The notes under the pieces were generated by a model. The model made no database searches, was not told the origin of the DNA, and saw nothing but the letters and a program-made list of their open reading frames with translations. Made by a program: the position numbers and the translations under genes. From Flavobacteriales bacterium (lineage in GTDB: Bacteria; Bacteroidota; Bacteroidia; Flavobacteriales_F; PHOS-HE28), in NCBI GenBank assembly GCA_016717305.1, contig JADKFY010000001.1, positions 372,001-436,000 on the forward strand: a stretch of DNA of 64,000 bases, written 5' to 3'. Shown piece after piece: positions 16,588-25,878 of the stretch; the stretch's first letter is position 1; each line of letters starts with the position of its first letter.

Positions 16588-19500
16588 ATGCGGACGCTTC
16601 TTATCACCCTCGCGCTTTTACTGTTGATCTCTTCGCACGGCCAGACTATAGAACCGCTCCACCATGTGGAGGATGCCGCGAAGATCCCGATCGCACTCGT
16701 GCATGCAACGGTACATGTGGATGCGCGCACAACGTTGGTGGATGCCACTTTACTGATACGCGACGGATCTATTCTGGCTATCGGTAAAAAGGTCGATCTG
16801 CCAAAGGACGCGGTCCGGATCGACATGCATGGGCTCCATCTCTGGCCCGCCCTGATCGATCCATACAGCGACCTGGGACTGAGCAGTATTTCAATTGCCA
16901 AGAACGATGGTGGATCAGCTGTCGGCGCGCGCCATTGGAACAGAGCATTGCATCCCGAATTACGGGCGGATGAGTTGATCGCTAACGATACAGCGCGTAC
17001 CAAGGAACTTCGCAAACAAGGCTTCGCCACCGTGATCACCCATCGCATGGACGGTATCGCGCGCGGCACTTCGGCAGCCTTCGTCTTGGATGATGGCCCG
17101 TTACCCAAAAGTGTGATCGAACCGGAGGTTGCCGCATACTTCAGCCTGAAGAAAGGGTCTTCACCAGATGCCTATCCGCGATCACAAATGGGCGCGATCG
17201 CTTTGGTAAGACAAACTTTCTTGGATGCGCTGCAGTTCGGCGCAACCAGCGTGCATGAAGAGCGCGATCTGGTTCTGGGGTCGTTGTCCAAACAGTTGAA
17301 AGAACGGACCGTGTTCGAAGCCGAAGATCGCAATGAGGTGTTGCGCTGGGGAAGGATCATGACCGAATTCGATCTGCCGGGCATGGTAAAGGGAAGCGGT
17401 GATGAATATGCACGCGTTGATGCCATCCGCAGAATGGGAGTTCCATTGATCGTGCCGGTCAACTTTCCGGACGCGTACGATGTGGAGGACCCCTACGATG
17501 CGTTGGAGGTGAGCTACGCCCGGCTCAAGCACTGGGAACTCGCGCCGCACAATGCCGCGATCTTGGATTCAGCCGGGGTTTCATTCGCGCTAACAGCACA
17601 TGGCAGAAAGGACCTGAAGGATCTTTGGAAGGATATGCGACGTATGGTGTCGGCTGGGTTGGATAGTGCTCGGGCGATCGAATTGTTCACCTCCGAACCA
17701 GCCCGCCTTTTCGGTCTGGATGATCGGATCGGTGCGCTAAAGGAAGGGTTTCGTGCCGATCTGCTCGTGACCTCTCACCACTTGCTGGACCAACGGAACA
17801 CGATCCACGAAACATGGGTCGGCGGAAAACGGTTCATCCATTCCGAAGTTTCACCGGTTGAATTGATCGGACGCTACACTTTGAACCTGGGTGATGGGAC
17901 ATGGGAGTTGAATGTGACCGGTGCGCCCGAAAAATGGGAGGCAACGGTCCAGCGTGCGAAGGAGCCGGACAGTTCAAAGGTGAAAGCAACCCTGCAACAA
18001 CAGGGCCCATTGATCAGTTTGGTCTTTGCACCGAAGAACAGCCCCGATGCCGTGGTCCGGTTAAGCGGTACGATCCATCGAGGTGGCCTCTGGGACGGAC
18101 AAGGGCAACGGCCCGGCGGCAAATGGTTCCCATGGAGCGCAGTTCGCCAAGCTGATCGCACGGGAACAACGAAGATCGACACCGCAAAAACTGAAGAACC
18201 AACACAACGCAGTGTGATCAACTATCCGTTGGTAGGTCTTGGTTGGACCGATCTGCCGGATACCGGTTCCATCATTTTCCGCCATGCCACCGTTTGGACC
18301 AATGGCGCTAAAGGGATCCTTAAGAATGCAGACGTGTGCATCCACGAAGGAAAGGTATTCGCTGTCGGCGGCGACCTCGATGTCGCTGTGTTATTCCCCG
18401 GAAAGCACAAGCCGACGATCACGGAGTTGGATGCAACGGGCAAGCACATCACCTGCGGTATTGTGGACGAACATTCGCATATCGCGATCTCCAAAGGGGT
18501 GAACGAAGGTTCACAGAGCAATACCGCCGAAGTACGGATCGGCGATGTGGTGAACCCCGATGACGTGAACATCTATCGAGCGTTGGCCGGAGGCGTTACC
18601 ACCGCACAACTGCTGCATGGCTCGGCAAATCCCATAGGTGGGCAAAGTGCGTTGATCAAGTTGCGTTGGGGTCATGATGCCAATGGCCTCTTGATCGACA
18701 GTGCACCGAAGCACATCAAATTCGCTTTGGGCGAGAACGTGAAGCAAAGCAATCGTAGTGCGGGATCCGGTCGATTTCCGCAAACGCGCATGGGGGTGGA
18801 GCAGGTCTTCGTTGATGCGTTCCTGCGAGCAAAGCGATACGATCTGGAATGGCGAAGTTGGCAAGCGGCAAAACCGAAATACCGTGGCACCCCTCCGCGA
18901 AGAGATCTTGAGTTGGAAGCGCTTGTGGAAATTCTCAACGGCGAACGCAACATCACATGCCACAGTTATGTGCAAAGCGAGATCGCCATGCTCTTGCATG
19001 TGGCCGATAGCTTAGGCTTCCATGTGAACACCTTCACCCATGTGCTGGAAGGGTACAAGGTGGCCAAGCGGATCGCCGACCATGGCACCAATGCAAGCAC
19101 CTTCAGCGACTGGTGGGGCTATAAATTCGAGGTCAATGAGGCGATCCCATACAACGCTGCACTCTTGCATGACGCGGGCGTGAACACAGGCATCAACAGC
19201 GACGATGCGGAGATGTGCAGAAGGCTGAACCAAGAGGCCGCAAAGATCGTGAAGTATGGGGGTGTGTCTGAAGAGGAGGGTTGGAAAATGGTGACCTTGA
19301 ACCCTGCCAAAATGTTGAAACTGGACCACCGCATTGGGAGTGTGGAACCCGGTAAGGATGCGGACATCGTAGTATGGAGCGAGAACCCGTTAAGTATTCG
19401 AGCGATCTCGGAAAAAGTGTACGTGGATGGCGTGCCTTACTTCGATCGAGAACGTGATCTTCAACAACGTGAATGGATCGCCACCGAACGTGATCGCATC

Positions 19501-19626
19501 ATGCGTGCCATGATCATGGCAAAGAAGAACGGTTCCAAAACAAAGAAACCGGAACCTGAAAGAGAGAAGCTCTGGCATTGTGATGACCTTGGCGATGGCT
19601 CCGAACTTGATCACATCGCACCATGA
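16588..19626 (+). CDS. Secreted double amidohydrolase-family protein
   Basis: 1012 residues with a signal peptide (MRTLLITLALLLLISSHGQ). It holds two amidohydrolase-superfamily barrels. The first (about 30-430) begins with the usual beta-sandwich strand and ends with RIGALKEGFRADLLV, but the metal-binding HxH is replaced by IDPYSD, so it is probably not catalytic. The second (about 550-970) keeps HxH in GIVDEHSHIA, later His residues in ITCHSYV and TFTHVLEG, Asp in GINSDDAE and the closing GSVEPGKDADIVVW. A periplasmic hydrolase of imidazolone, peptide or cyclic amide type is plausible; the substrate is unknown. The stop overlaps the next start (ATGA), so the two proteins are coupled. Confidence 0.88.
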   Translation: MRTLLITLALLLLISSHGQTIEPLHHVEDAAKIPIALVHATVHVDARTTLVDATLLIRDGSILAIGKKVDLPKDAVRIDMHGLHLWPALIDPYSDLGLSSISIAKNDGGSAVGARHWNRALHPELRADELIANDTARTKELRKQGFATVITHRMDGIARGTSAAFVLDDGPLPKSVIEPEVAAYFSLKKGSSPDAYPRSQMGAIALVRQTFLDALQFGATSVHEERDLVLGSLSKQLKERTVFEAEDRNEVLRWGRIMTEFDLPGMVKGSGDEYARVDAIRRMGVPLIVPVNFPDAYDVEDPYDALEVSYARLKHWELAPHNAAILDSAGVSFALTAHGRKDLKDLWKDMRRMVSAGLDSARAIELFTSEPARLFGLDDRIGALKEGFRADLLVTSHHLLDQRNTIHETWVGGKRFIHSEVSPVELIGRYTLNLGDGTWELNVTGAPEKWEATVQRAKEPDSSKVKATLQQQGPLISLVFAPKNSPDAVVRLSGTIHRGGLWDGQGQRPGGKWFPWSAVRQADRTGTTKIDTAKTEEPTQRSVINYPLVGLGWTDLPDTGSIIFRHATVWTNGAKGILKNADVCIHEGKVFAVGGDLDVAVLFPGKHKPTITELDATGKHITCGIVDEHSHIAISKGVNEGSQSNTAEVRIGDVVNPDDVNIYRALAGGVTTAQLLHGSANPIGGQSALIKLRWGHDANGLLIDSAPKHIKFALGENVKQSNRSAGSGRFPQTRMGVEQVFVDAFLRAKRYDLEWRSWQAAKPKYRGTPPRRDLELEALVEILNGERNITCHSYVQSEIAMLLHVADSLGFHVNTFTHVLEGYKVAKRIADHGTNASTFSDWWGYKFEVNEAIPYNAALLHDAGVNTGINSDDAEMCRRLNQEAAKIVKYGGVSEEEGWKMVTLNPAKMLKLDHRIGSVEPGKDADIVVWSENPLSIRAISEKVYVDGVPYFDRERDLQQREWIATERDRIMRAMIMAKKNGSKTKKPEPEREKLWHCDDLGDGSELDHIAP

Positions 19627-20969
19627 GCTACTTCTTCAAACAGATCGACAGATGGTGTCGGAACGAAAGGTGCTTTCCATGCTTGCTTATCATCGCGGTG
19701 TTCTTGCTGTTCGGTCCGGGTCACGTTTCTGCACAACGATCGATCCCCGCACCACAACAAACCCGATCGGTCCTTATCACCAAAGGAACGGTGCATGTAG
19801 GCGATGGCCGAACGATAGATGAAGGTGCCGTTGGTTTCCGCAACGGTGTCATTGATTTCGTCGGGTATGCATATGGCGCAACCGCCAAGTATGACACTAC
19901 TATTGAGGCAAGCGGTCAGCACATCTACCCCGGTTTCATCGCAGCGGACACGCGACTTGGTCTGGAGGAGATCGGCATGGTGCGCGCATCGGTGGACAAG
20001 CAGGACGTCGGGAGCATGGAACCCGAATTGCGCTCGATCACGGCCTACAGCGTGGACTCGCGTGTGATCCCCACCGTGCGATCCAATGGAGTGCTTCTGG
20101 CGCAGATCGCTCCGGAAGGAGTTATGATCAGCGGGTCAAGTTCAATTGTACAACTGGATGCTTGGGACAACGATGCGGCCACCATGCTTGCCGACGATGG
20201 GGTCTTTTTGAATTGGCCCAGTGCCTACGATCGCAAAGGTTGGTGGGCTGAACCCGACGAGACGGATAAGAAGAAATTGGAGGAACGGAAGACCAAGCTT
20301 GGCACAATGACCGCGTTCTTCCAAAAGGCAAAGGCCTATTCACAAGATTTGAGCCCTAGCACCATTGACCAACGTTTGTTCGCAATGCGTGGGCTTTTCC
20401 TCGGAGGCAAAACACTTTTCATTCGTGCGGATGCCGCGCGCGACATAACCGAGGCCGTTCAGTTCGCCAAAGCACAAGGTGTATTGCGCACGGTCATTGT
20501 AGGCGGATATGATGCATGGCGCGTCGCCGATCTACTGCGCGAGAGCAAGGTGGATGTTGTGCTGCGTCGCTTGCATAGTTTGCCTCTGCGGCCGGAGGAT
20601 GATGTGGACCTGCCTTTTAGGATACCTTCGTTGCTCAAGGAGCGCGGGGTGCGGTTCTGTCTTGGTAACGCGGGGGATCATGAAGTGGTAGGCTTGCGGA
20701 ATATTCCATTCCTCGCCGGAACCGCAAGTGCTTATGGTCTTACCAGTGAGGAAGCGTTGCGCACCATAACTCTGGATGCTGCAGCCGTTCTCGGGATCGA
20801 CAACCGTTGCGGCTCACTTACCGTGGGAAAGGATGCGACCGTGATCGTTAGCACCGGAGATGCGTTGGACATGCGTACCAACAATATCGTACACGCATTC
20901 ATCGAAGGCCGAAGGATCGTGTTGGACGATCACCAAAAGCAGCTGTACCGGATGTACAAGGATCGGTGA
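19623..20969 (+). CDS. Secreted amidohydrolase-fold protein lacking the HxH site
   Basis: 448 residues. A long basic N-terminus leads into a hydrophobic signal (CLLIIAVFLLFGPGHVSAQ), so the protein is exported. It resembles the first half of the preceding gene: the opening strand TKGTVHVGDGRTIDEGAVGF and the closing CGSLTVGKDATVIV are amidohydrolase hallmarks. At the HxH position it reads GFIAADTRLGLEEIG, so both metal ligands are missing. It may be a structural partner of the 1012-residue protein. The ATG at 19623 overlaps the upstream stop by four bases. Confidence 0.85.
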   Translation: MSYFFKQIDRWCRNERCFPCLLIIAVFLLFGPGHVSAQRSIPAPQQTRSVLITKGTVHVGDGRTIDEGAVGFRNGVIDFVGYAYGATAKYDTTIEASGQHIYPGFIAADTRLGLEEIGMVRASVDKQDVGSMEPELRSITAYSVDSRVIPTVRSNGVLLAQIAPEGVMISGSSSIVQLDAWDNDAATMLADDGVFLNWPSAYDRKGWWAEPDETDKKKLEERKTKLGTMTAFFQKAKAYSQDLSPSTIDQRLFAMRGLFLGGKTLFIRADAARDITEAVQFAKAQGVLRTVIVGGYDAWRVADLLRESKVDVVLRRLHSLPLRPEDDVDLPFRIPSLLKERGVRFCLGNAGDHEVVGLRNIPFLAGTASAYGLTSEEALRTITLDAAAVLGIDNRCGSLTVGKDATVIVSTGDALDMRTNNIVHAFIEGRRIVLDDHQKQLYRMYKDR

Positions 20970-20982
20970 GTCCTTTGTTCAG

Positions 20983-22200
20983 ATGAAGCGATCGTTCCGC
21001 GTGTTCTGGATGTTGATCGCACTGCCGGTTTCTTGCATCGTTGTCTGGTGCAACATCAAGATCCACCGCACTCCGCTGCCGGGGTCCGCTGCCGAACAAC
21101 GACAGGTCATCGGTTTGTTGAACACGTTGAAGAAGGGCATACGTAACGATGTTCCCGAACGTATGCAGAAGCTGTTTCCCGAGGGGGCGGCGTTCATCTA
21201 TGCGTTATACGGGTTGGCCAATTGCAATGCGGCTCATTGGTCTGCAACAGGTTATCACACGCGGATCAGAGAAGCAAGATGGAGCATGGACCAGTTGGGA
21301 AGTGATCCCATCAAAGATCGTTTCCCTGCATCCCTCCCACCGGGACATGGCATTTTCCACGCGGGTTGGTCGGCCCTCTTGCACGGTTCGATCATAAAAG
21401 CTGTTGGAGTGAATCGAGTTTCTACCGCAGAGATCGAGAGGTTCACCATCACGTGCGATACCATCGCTTCAACATTTGCAAATGGTCATACACCGTATCC
21501 ATGTTCATACACCAACATGGCCTGGCCCGCCGATGCTGTCGTGGCAATGGCTGCACTGGCGTTGTACGATGAAGTGATCGCAGAACGATACGGTGAAGTA
21601 CGCTTGGAATGGGTCGGTGCAGTAAAAGCACTATCACCTGGGAACGCGGGAATACCCCACGCTTGGGATCCGAGTTCCAACACCGCGTTGCGCGAAATGC
21701 GTGGCAGTTCACTCGCGCTCATCTGCCTCTTGTTGCCAACGATCGACAGTGCGTTTGCGAAGGACCAATTCACTTTGTTCGCCCAAAATTTCTTCGCGGA
21801 ACGAATGGGTGTGCCTGCGGTCACTGAGTACCAAAAGGATCACGCTGGGAAAGGAGATGTGGACAGCGGACCCTTGATCTTTGGAGCAGGACCGGTGGCA
21901 ACGATCGTTGGGGCGGGAGCATGTCGTGCCAACGCGGATGCCTTCCATGATCTCGAATTCAGCAGTACCACCGATGGGTTCGGCTTTGTGTTCGGAGATG
22001 ATGAACGCGGCTACCTCTTCGGCGCAATGCCCATCGCCGACCTGTTCATCGCATGGTGCAGATCAATGCCTGTTCGAAATCCTGAACCTATTGTCAGGCC
22101 AAAATTTATTCGGTTCCATGCATGGAGTACATTGCTGCTGGCGCTTCTTTGGTCGCCGTTGCTCTGGGGCCGACTGTTGCAAGTAGTGCGAAGGCCGTAG
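20983..22200 (+). CDS. Unrecognised membrane-anchored protein (possible alpha/alpha-toroid)
   Basis: 405 residues from the ATG at 20983, 13 bases after the second amidohydrolase, so part of that operon. An N-terminal helix (about 5-22, VFWMLIALPVSCIVVW) and a C-terminal one (about 380-400) flank a soluble domain. The domain is rich in regularly spaced helices and aromatic/Gly motifs: FHAGWSALLHG, YPCSYTNMAWPADAVVAMAA, GIPHAWDPSSNTALREMRG and GDVDSGPLIFGAG. The pattern recalls alpha/alpha-barrel enzymes such as the linalool dehydratase-isomerase group, but this is a weak impression and no function is assigned. The open frame upstream of 20983 lies inside the previous gene. Confidence 0.8.
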   Translation: MKRSFRVFWMLIALPVSCIVVWCNIKIHRTPLPGSAAEQRQVIGLLNTLKKGIRNDVPERMQKLFPEGAAFIYALYGLANCNAAHWSATGYHTRIREARWSMDQLGSDPIKDRFPASLPPGHGIFHAGWSALLHGSIIKAVGVNRVSTAEIERFTITCDTIASTFANGHTPYPCSYTNMAWPADAVVAMAALALYDEVIAERYGEVRLEWVGAVKALSPGNAGIPHAWDPSSNTALREMRGSSLALICLLLPTIDSAFAKDQFTLFAQNFFAERMGVPAVTEYQKDHAGKGDVDSGPLIFGAGPVATIVGAGACRANADAFHDLEFSSTTDGFGFVFGDDERGYLFGAMPIADLFIAWCRSMPVRNPEPIVRPKFIRFHAWSTLLLALLWSPLLWGRLLQVVRRP

Positions 22201-22263
22201 CGCAGCACGAGAGCGATCTGGAGCAGGTCGTATTCCTTTAGAGGCCCAAATGGAAAAAGAATG

Positions 22264-23232
22264 CTAGTACCCCACCTTCGCTCTGACCCGATCCAATACG
22301 CTCCTTGCCACCACCATCGCTTTTTCGGCACCGATCTTCAGCTGGGCATCCAATTCGCCTCGGTCCATCATCAACCGATCGAAGGTTTCCCGTTCGTTCC
22401 GAAATCCCTCCAAAAGTGCCGCAAGTAATTCCTTCTTGGCGTGCCCATAGCCGTAGCCTCCTACACGGAAGCTCTCAGCCATCGTGGCAACCGACCTTGA
22501 AGGGGCCACCAACTTGAAAAGGTTGTAGATCGCATTTCCTTCGGGGTCTTTCGGTTCCTCCATCGGTACGCTGTCCGTCACGATACCCATCACCTGTTTC
22601 TTCAATTCTTTCTCCGTAGCGAACAGGCTGATCAGGTTGCCTCGGCTCTTGCTCATCTTTTGACCATCCGTACCCGGAACGATCATCACATCGTCGTCAG
22701 ATCTGGCCACTGGCAATACGAAAGTCTCGCCCATCTGGCGATTGAACCGTTCCGCGACATCGCGTGTGATCTCCAAATGCTGTTTCTGGTCCTTCCCCAC
22801 GGGAACGATATTCGCATCGTACAGCAGGATGTCGGCTGCCATCAACATCGGGTAGGTGAAGAGACCCGCATTCACATCCTCCAAGCGATCGGCCTTGTCC
22901 TTGAAGCTGTGTGCCAATGCCAAGCGCGAGTACGGAAAGAAACAGCTCAAATGCCAAGCCAGTTCTGCTGTCAACGGTACATCACTTTGGCGATAGAACA
23001 CGGTGCGCTGCGGATCAAGGCCACACGCCAACCACGCCGCGGCCACACCGTAGGTATTGGTCCGCATCACCTCCGCATTCTTGATCTGTGTCAAGGAATG
23101 CAGGTCTGCGATAAAGAGAAAGGAATCATTCTTCCCGTCCTTGCTCATTTCCACTGCAGGACGGATAGCGCCCAGCACGTTACCCAAATGGGGTACGCCA
23201 GTGCTTTGTATGCCAGTGAGGATCCGTGCCAT
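22264..23232 (-). CDS. trpS: Tryptophanyl-tRNA synthetase
   Basis: 322-residue class I synthetase that charges tRNA-Trp. The HIGH-like site is TGVPHLGNVLGA near residue 11, and the KMSKS loop is GQKMSKSRGN about residue 190. LLYDANIVPVGKDQKQHLE is the typical tryptophan-binding segment of the family. Length is normal. It converges on the unrecognised 20983 gene (64-base gap) and diverges from the cupin gene. A TAATTTTCGC box lies about 40 bases upstream on the minus strand. Confidence 0.95.
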   Translation of the reverse strand: MARILTGIQSTGVPHLGNVLGAIRPAVEMSKDGKNDSFLFIADLHSLTQIKNAEVMRTNTYGVAAAWLACGLDPQRTVFYRQSDVPLTAELAWHLSCFFPYSRLALAHSFKDKADRLEDVNAGLFTYPMLMAADILLYDANIVPVGKDQKQHLEITRDVAERFNRQMGETFVLPVARSDDDVMIVPGTDGQKMSKSRGNLISLFATEKELKKQVMGIVTDSVPMEEPKDPEGNAIYNLFKLVAPSRSVATMAESFRVGGYGYGHAKKELLAALLEGFRNERETFDRLMMDRGELDAQLKIGAEKAMVVARSVLDRVRAKVGY

Positions 23233-23269
23233 TTAATGGTCGTCTTTGCTCGGTTGCCGAAGCGATGGG

Positions 23270-23279
23270 CGAAAATTAG
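23270..23279 (-). promoter_or_regulatory. -7 box for trpS
   Basis: TAATTTTCGC on the minus strand fits TAnnTTTyG loosely, about 38 bases before the trpS ATG. Confidence 0.35.
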
Positions 23280-23282
23280 TGT

Positions 23283-23300
23283 CCATGGTCCGGTCCATGG
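23283..23300. promoter_or_regulatory. Imperfect palindrome between trpS and cupin genes
   Basis: Two CCATGG palindromes flank TCCGGT, giving an 18-base near-palindrome with two mismatches in the divergent promoter region. It could be an operator; no regulator can be named. Confidence 0.25.
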
Positions 23301-23388
23301 TGTTTTGACCTCGGAATTATCCAGTGCTGGCTACCTGAACGTATCTTTATTGCTCCAATTCCCGTTCAAGTCCCCCAACCGTTTTCCC

Positions 23389-24264
23389 ATGGAAGTCCGC
23401 AAGATCGACGCGTCAGAGATCACCCACGAACAGTTCATCAACGAGCACTGGAAACCCGGTATTCCGTTGGTGTTCAAGAATGCATCCAAGGTCTGGGAGG
23501 CCAATGGCACCTTTACACCTGATTGGTTCCGTTCCAAATTCGGTGATCGCAAGACCACGGTGGAAGGCACAGAGTACACCATGAATGAGATCATGGACCT
23601 CGTGGAAGGCAAGGACACCAGCCGACCGGTTCCTTATCCGTGCAAGTACCATCTTCCTACGCAGCTTCCCGAAACACTTTCCATGCTCTCTCCTTTGAGC
23701 ATGGGTTTTGCCAAACCCAACTGGCTGGAGAGTTCCTGGTTCAAGCGCGGATACTGGGGAAGTGCCTTGGAATTGTTCATCGGCGGACCCGGTGGCAAGT
23801 TCCCTTATGTACACGTGGACTATTACCACCTCAGCGCGTGGATCAATCAACTCTATGGCCACAAGCAGTTCACCGTTTGGCCCAAAGGACAGGAGGAATG
23901 CATGTACCCCGAACCCGGTAACGAGTGGAAGAGCGCCATCCCGGACATCGAGAACGTGGACCTTGAAAAATTCCCGAAGTACAAGAACGCCACGCCGATC
24001 ACCTTCGTAGTGGGGGCGGGTGAAACGCTGTTCATCCCGTTCGGTACATGGCACACTGCCAAGAGCTTGGAGCCCACGATCTCAGTGGCCTTCGACTTGC
24101 TCAATGATCACAATTTCCCGTTGTTCTTGAAGGACGTTTGGAGCTTCAAAAAGGACCAGAGCAAGGCCAAAGCCATCGCTGCAATGGGCTATGCTGCCGT
24201 TGGCGGTGCCGTTTGTCGCATAGGCGATATGATGGGTGTGCAACGAGGCGGGACACATAATTGA
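23389..24264 (+). CDS. JmjC/cupin-8-like dioxygenase family protein
   Basis: 291 residues of the Cupin_8/JmjC-like family of Fe(II)/2-oxoglutarate oxygenases, which hydroxylate proteins or small molecules. The likely iron ligands are His142 and Asp144 (YVHVDYYH) and His222 (FGTWHTA). TFTPDWFRSKFG near residue 41 is the usual N-terminal element. The ATG at 23389 begins the conserved part; the frame is open upstream to 22660, but only as antisense to trpS. A paralogue lies at 31563-32447 with the same ligand pattern. The target is unknown. Confidence 0.85.
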   Translation: MEVRKIDASEITHEQFINEHWKPGIPLVFKNASKVWEANGTFTPDWFRSKFGDRKTTVEGTEYTMNEIMDLVEGKDTSRPVPYPCKYHLPTQLPETLSMLSPLSMGFAKPNWLESSWFKRGYWGSALELFIGGPGGKFPYVHVDYYHLSAWINQLYGHKQFTVWPKGQEECMYPEPGNEWKSAIPDIENVDLEKFPKYKNATPITFVVGAGETLFIPFGTWHTAKSLEPTISVAFDLLNDHNFPLFLKDVWSFKKDQSKAKAIAAMGYAAVGGAVCRIGDMMGVQRGGTHN

Positions 24265-24390
24265 CCGACCATACCAGCTGGGAGCGCCCCGAGGATCATT
24301 GGTCCACCGGGCGTTCTTCGTTTTCTGGGCAGGGTAGCGGTCCTATCGTCAGAGATCCTCTCGTATCTGCTCATTTGTAGCGTACCGGAA

Positions 24391-24399
24391 TACCTTCGC
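24391..24399 (+). promoter_or_regulatory. -7 box for the plsC-like gene
   Basis: TACCTTCGC, a good match to TAnnTTyG, 28 bases before the ATG at 24428. Confidence 0.45.
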
Positions 24400-24427
24400 G
24401 CCTTCTTTTGCCAAAGGCCTTATTGCC

Positions 24428-25255
24428 ATGGAGCAAGTCGAGCACACCCATTCCGGTCCAGTTCAGCCAGTCACCGGATCCCGTGTGCCCGACGGTGAGA
24501 GCATACGGAACCCTGTTTTCAAGTGGCTCTTCCTTCCGTTCAGGTGGACCTACAAACTCTATTTTGTGGTGGTGTTCTTCACCTCTCTGGCAGTGCTCTA
24601 TATCCCGTTCCGTATCCTGCTTTTCCGTCCTAAGCGCTACGAGCGAGCGTTCCGATTGAAGCGCGTATGGGCTTTCTTCCTGCAATGGGCCAGTGGTGTC
24701 CCGGTTAAAGTGGTGCGGAAGGCACCGTTGCCCAAGGCGCCATACATCATCTGCTGCAACCATAGCAGTTACTTGGACATCATCCAGATGTACAACGTGA
24801 TCCCCGAGTATTTCCTGTTCATGGGGAAGTATGAGTTGCTGCGATGGCCGTTGTTCAACATCTTCTTCAAGGGGATGAATATTGCTGTGAACCGCGGGTC
24901 ACACAACGAAGCAGCCAAAGCTTTCCGCAAGGCGGCCCATGCATTGGACCGGGGTACGAGCCTCGCGCTCTTCCCCGAGGCTACCATCCCTCCGTTCACG
25001 CCGCGCATGAAACCCTTCAAGGACGGGGCTTTCAAGCTGGCCATTGAAAAGCAGGTGCCCATTGTGCCGATCACTTTCCTGGACCATTGGCGACTGTTCG
25101 GCGAACCCACTGAGTTCCTTTCTCGCGCAAGACCCGGTATCGCACGTGCCGTCGTGCATCCATCCATCCCTACAAAGGGACTTACCGAAGCGGATCTGGT
25201 AGCTTTGCGCAAAGAAGTTTTCCGAGTGATCGAAGGCCCGCTTTTCAAGATGTGA
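24428..25255 (+). CDS. plsC: Lysophospholipid acyltransferase (PlsC family)
   Basis: 275 residues. A membrane helix at about 44-66 precedes the acyltransferase domain. The catalytic HX4D motif is NHSSYLD (His112, Asp117), and MNIAVNRGS carries the second block. The third block reads FPEAT (182-186) in place of the usual FPEGT. The enzyme would add the sn-2 acyl chain to 1-acylglycerol-3-phosphate at the inner membrane. A monocistronic gene is likely: it has its own promoter box, and gatC starts 138 bases downstream. Confidence 0.9.
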   Translation: MEQVEHTHSGPVQPVTGSRVPDGESIRNPVFKWLFLPFRWTYKLYFVVVFFTSLAVLYIPFRILLFRPKRYERAFRLKRVWAFFLQWASGVPVKVVRKAPLPKAPYIICCNHSSYLDIIQMYNVIPEYFLFMGKYELLRWPLFNIFFKGMNIAVNRGSHNEAAKAFRKAAHALDRGTSLALFPEATIPPFTPRMKPFKDGAFKLAIEKQVPIVPITFLDHWRLFGEPTEFLSRARPGIARAVVHPSIPTKGLTEADLVALRKEVFRVIEGPLFKM

Positions 25256-25393
25256 TCGACCAAAAGGTTGGGCGCTTGGCTACTGGACATTAGTTATACC
25301 CAGCTTAGCAGAAAGGTTCGGTCCAAACCATAAATGGCTAGTATCCAACAGCTTGTGGCGAACCGCCAGCCTCTTCAACCCCTCAACCACCAA

Positions 25394-25696
25394 ATGAAGA
25401 TCGATAACACCACCCTTGACCGCATTGCCGAACTCGCTCGCTTGGACCTGAGCGATCCCGCGCAGCGCACCACCATGCTGGCCGATATGGAGCGGGTCAT
25501 CGGTTTCGTGGAAAAGTTGAACGAGGTGGATACCAACGGAGTGGAACCCTTGATCTTTATGACCGAAGGAACGGATGTGTTGAGGGAAGATGTGGTCTTG
25601 GAAGCGGATGTGGTCTCCAAAGCGGACGCTCTTTTGAACAACCCGGCGAGGGACAGTGACTATTTCAAGGTGCCTCGGGTGGTTGATAAGCGTTGA
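25394..25696 (+). CDS. gatC: Asp-tRNA(Asn)/Glu-tRNA(Gln) amidotransferase subunit C
   Basis: 100-residue GatC, the small stabilising subunit of GatCAB, which converts mischarged Glu-tRNA(Gln) or Asp-tRNA(Asn) into the correct aminoacyl-tRNA. The protein matches along its length: LDRIAELARLDLS at the N-terminus, IGFVEKLNEVDTNGVEPL in the middle, and LREDVV with a C-terminal DSDYFKVPRVV. The ATG at 25394 is preferred over the upstream one at 25334, which adds an unrelated segment. gatA and gatB are not adjacent. A terminator follows. Confidence 0.93.
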   Translation: MKIDNTTLDRIAELARLDLSDPAQRTTMLADMERVIGFVEKLNEVDTNGVEPLIFMTEGTDVLREDVVLEADVVSKADALLNNPARDSDYFKVPRVVDKR

Positions 25697-25728
25697 CCTT
25701 TCAGTCAAATAACAGGCGTTGGGCAGGC

Positions 25729-25757
25729 GTTGGGCAGGCTTGCCCAACTTGCCTTTT
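25729..25757 (+). terminator. Terminator after gatC
   Basis: GTTGGGCA-GGCT-TGCCCAAC, a perfect 8-bp stem, followed by TTGCCTTTT. The left arm belongs to an 11-base direct repeat (AGGCGTTGGGC twice from 25714). Confidence 0.7.
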
Positions 25758-25878
25758 ACCGTGTGATCTTGGACCTGCTCTGTGAAATGTGCCGTCGAAG
25801 TAAATCGGCCTTAAGTCGATCAATATTCTATATTTGACGGCATAAAATGACTGTTGGGCTGGACTTTTATATCGGATC

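Noticed and set aside
22660..23388. N-terminal extension of the first cupin ORF
   Set aside because: It is antisense to trpS, which is well supported; the cupin domain begins at 23389.
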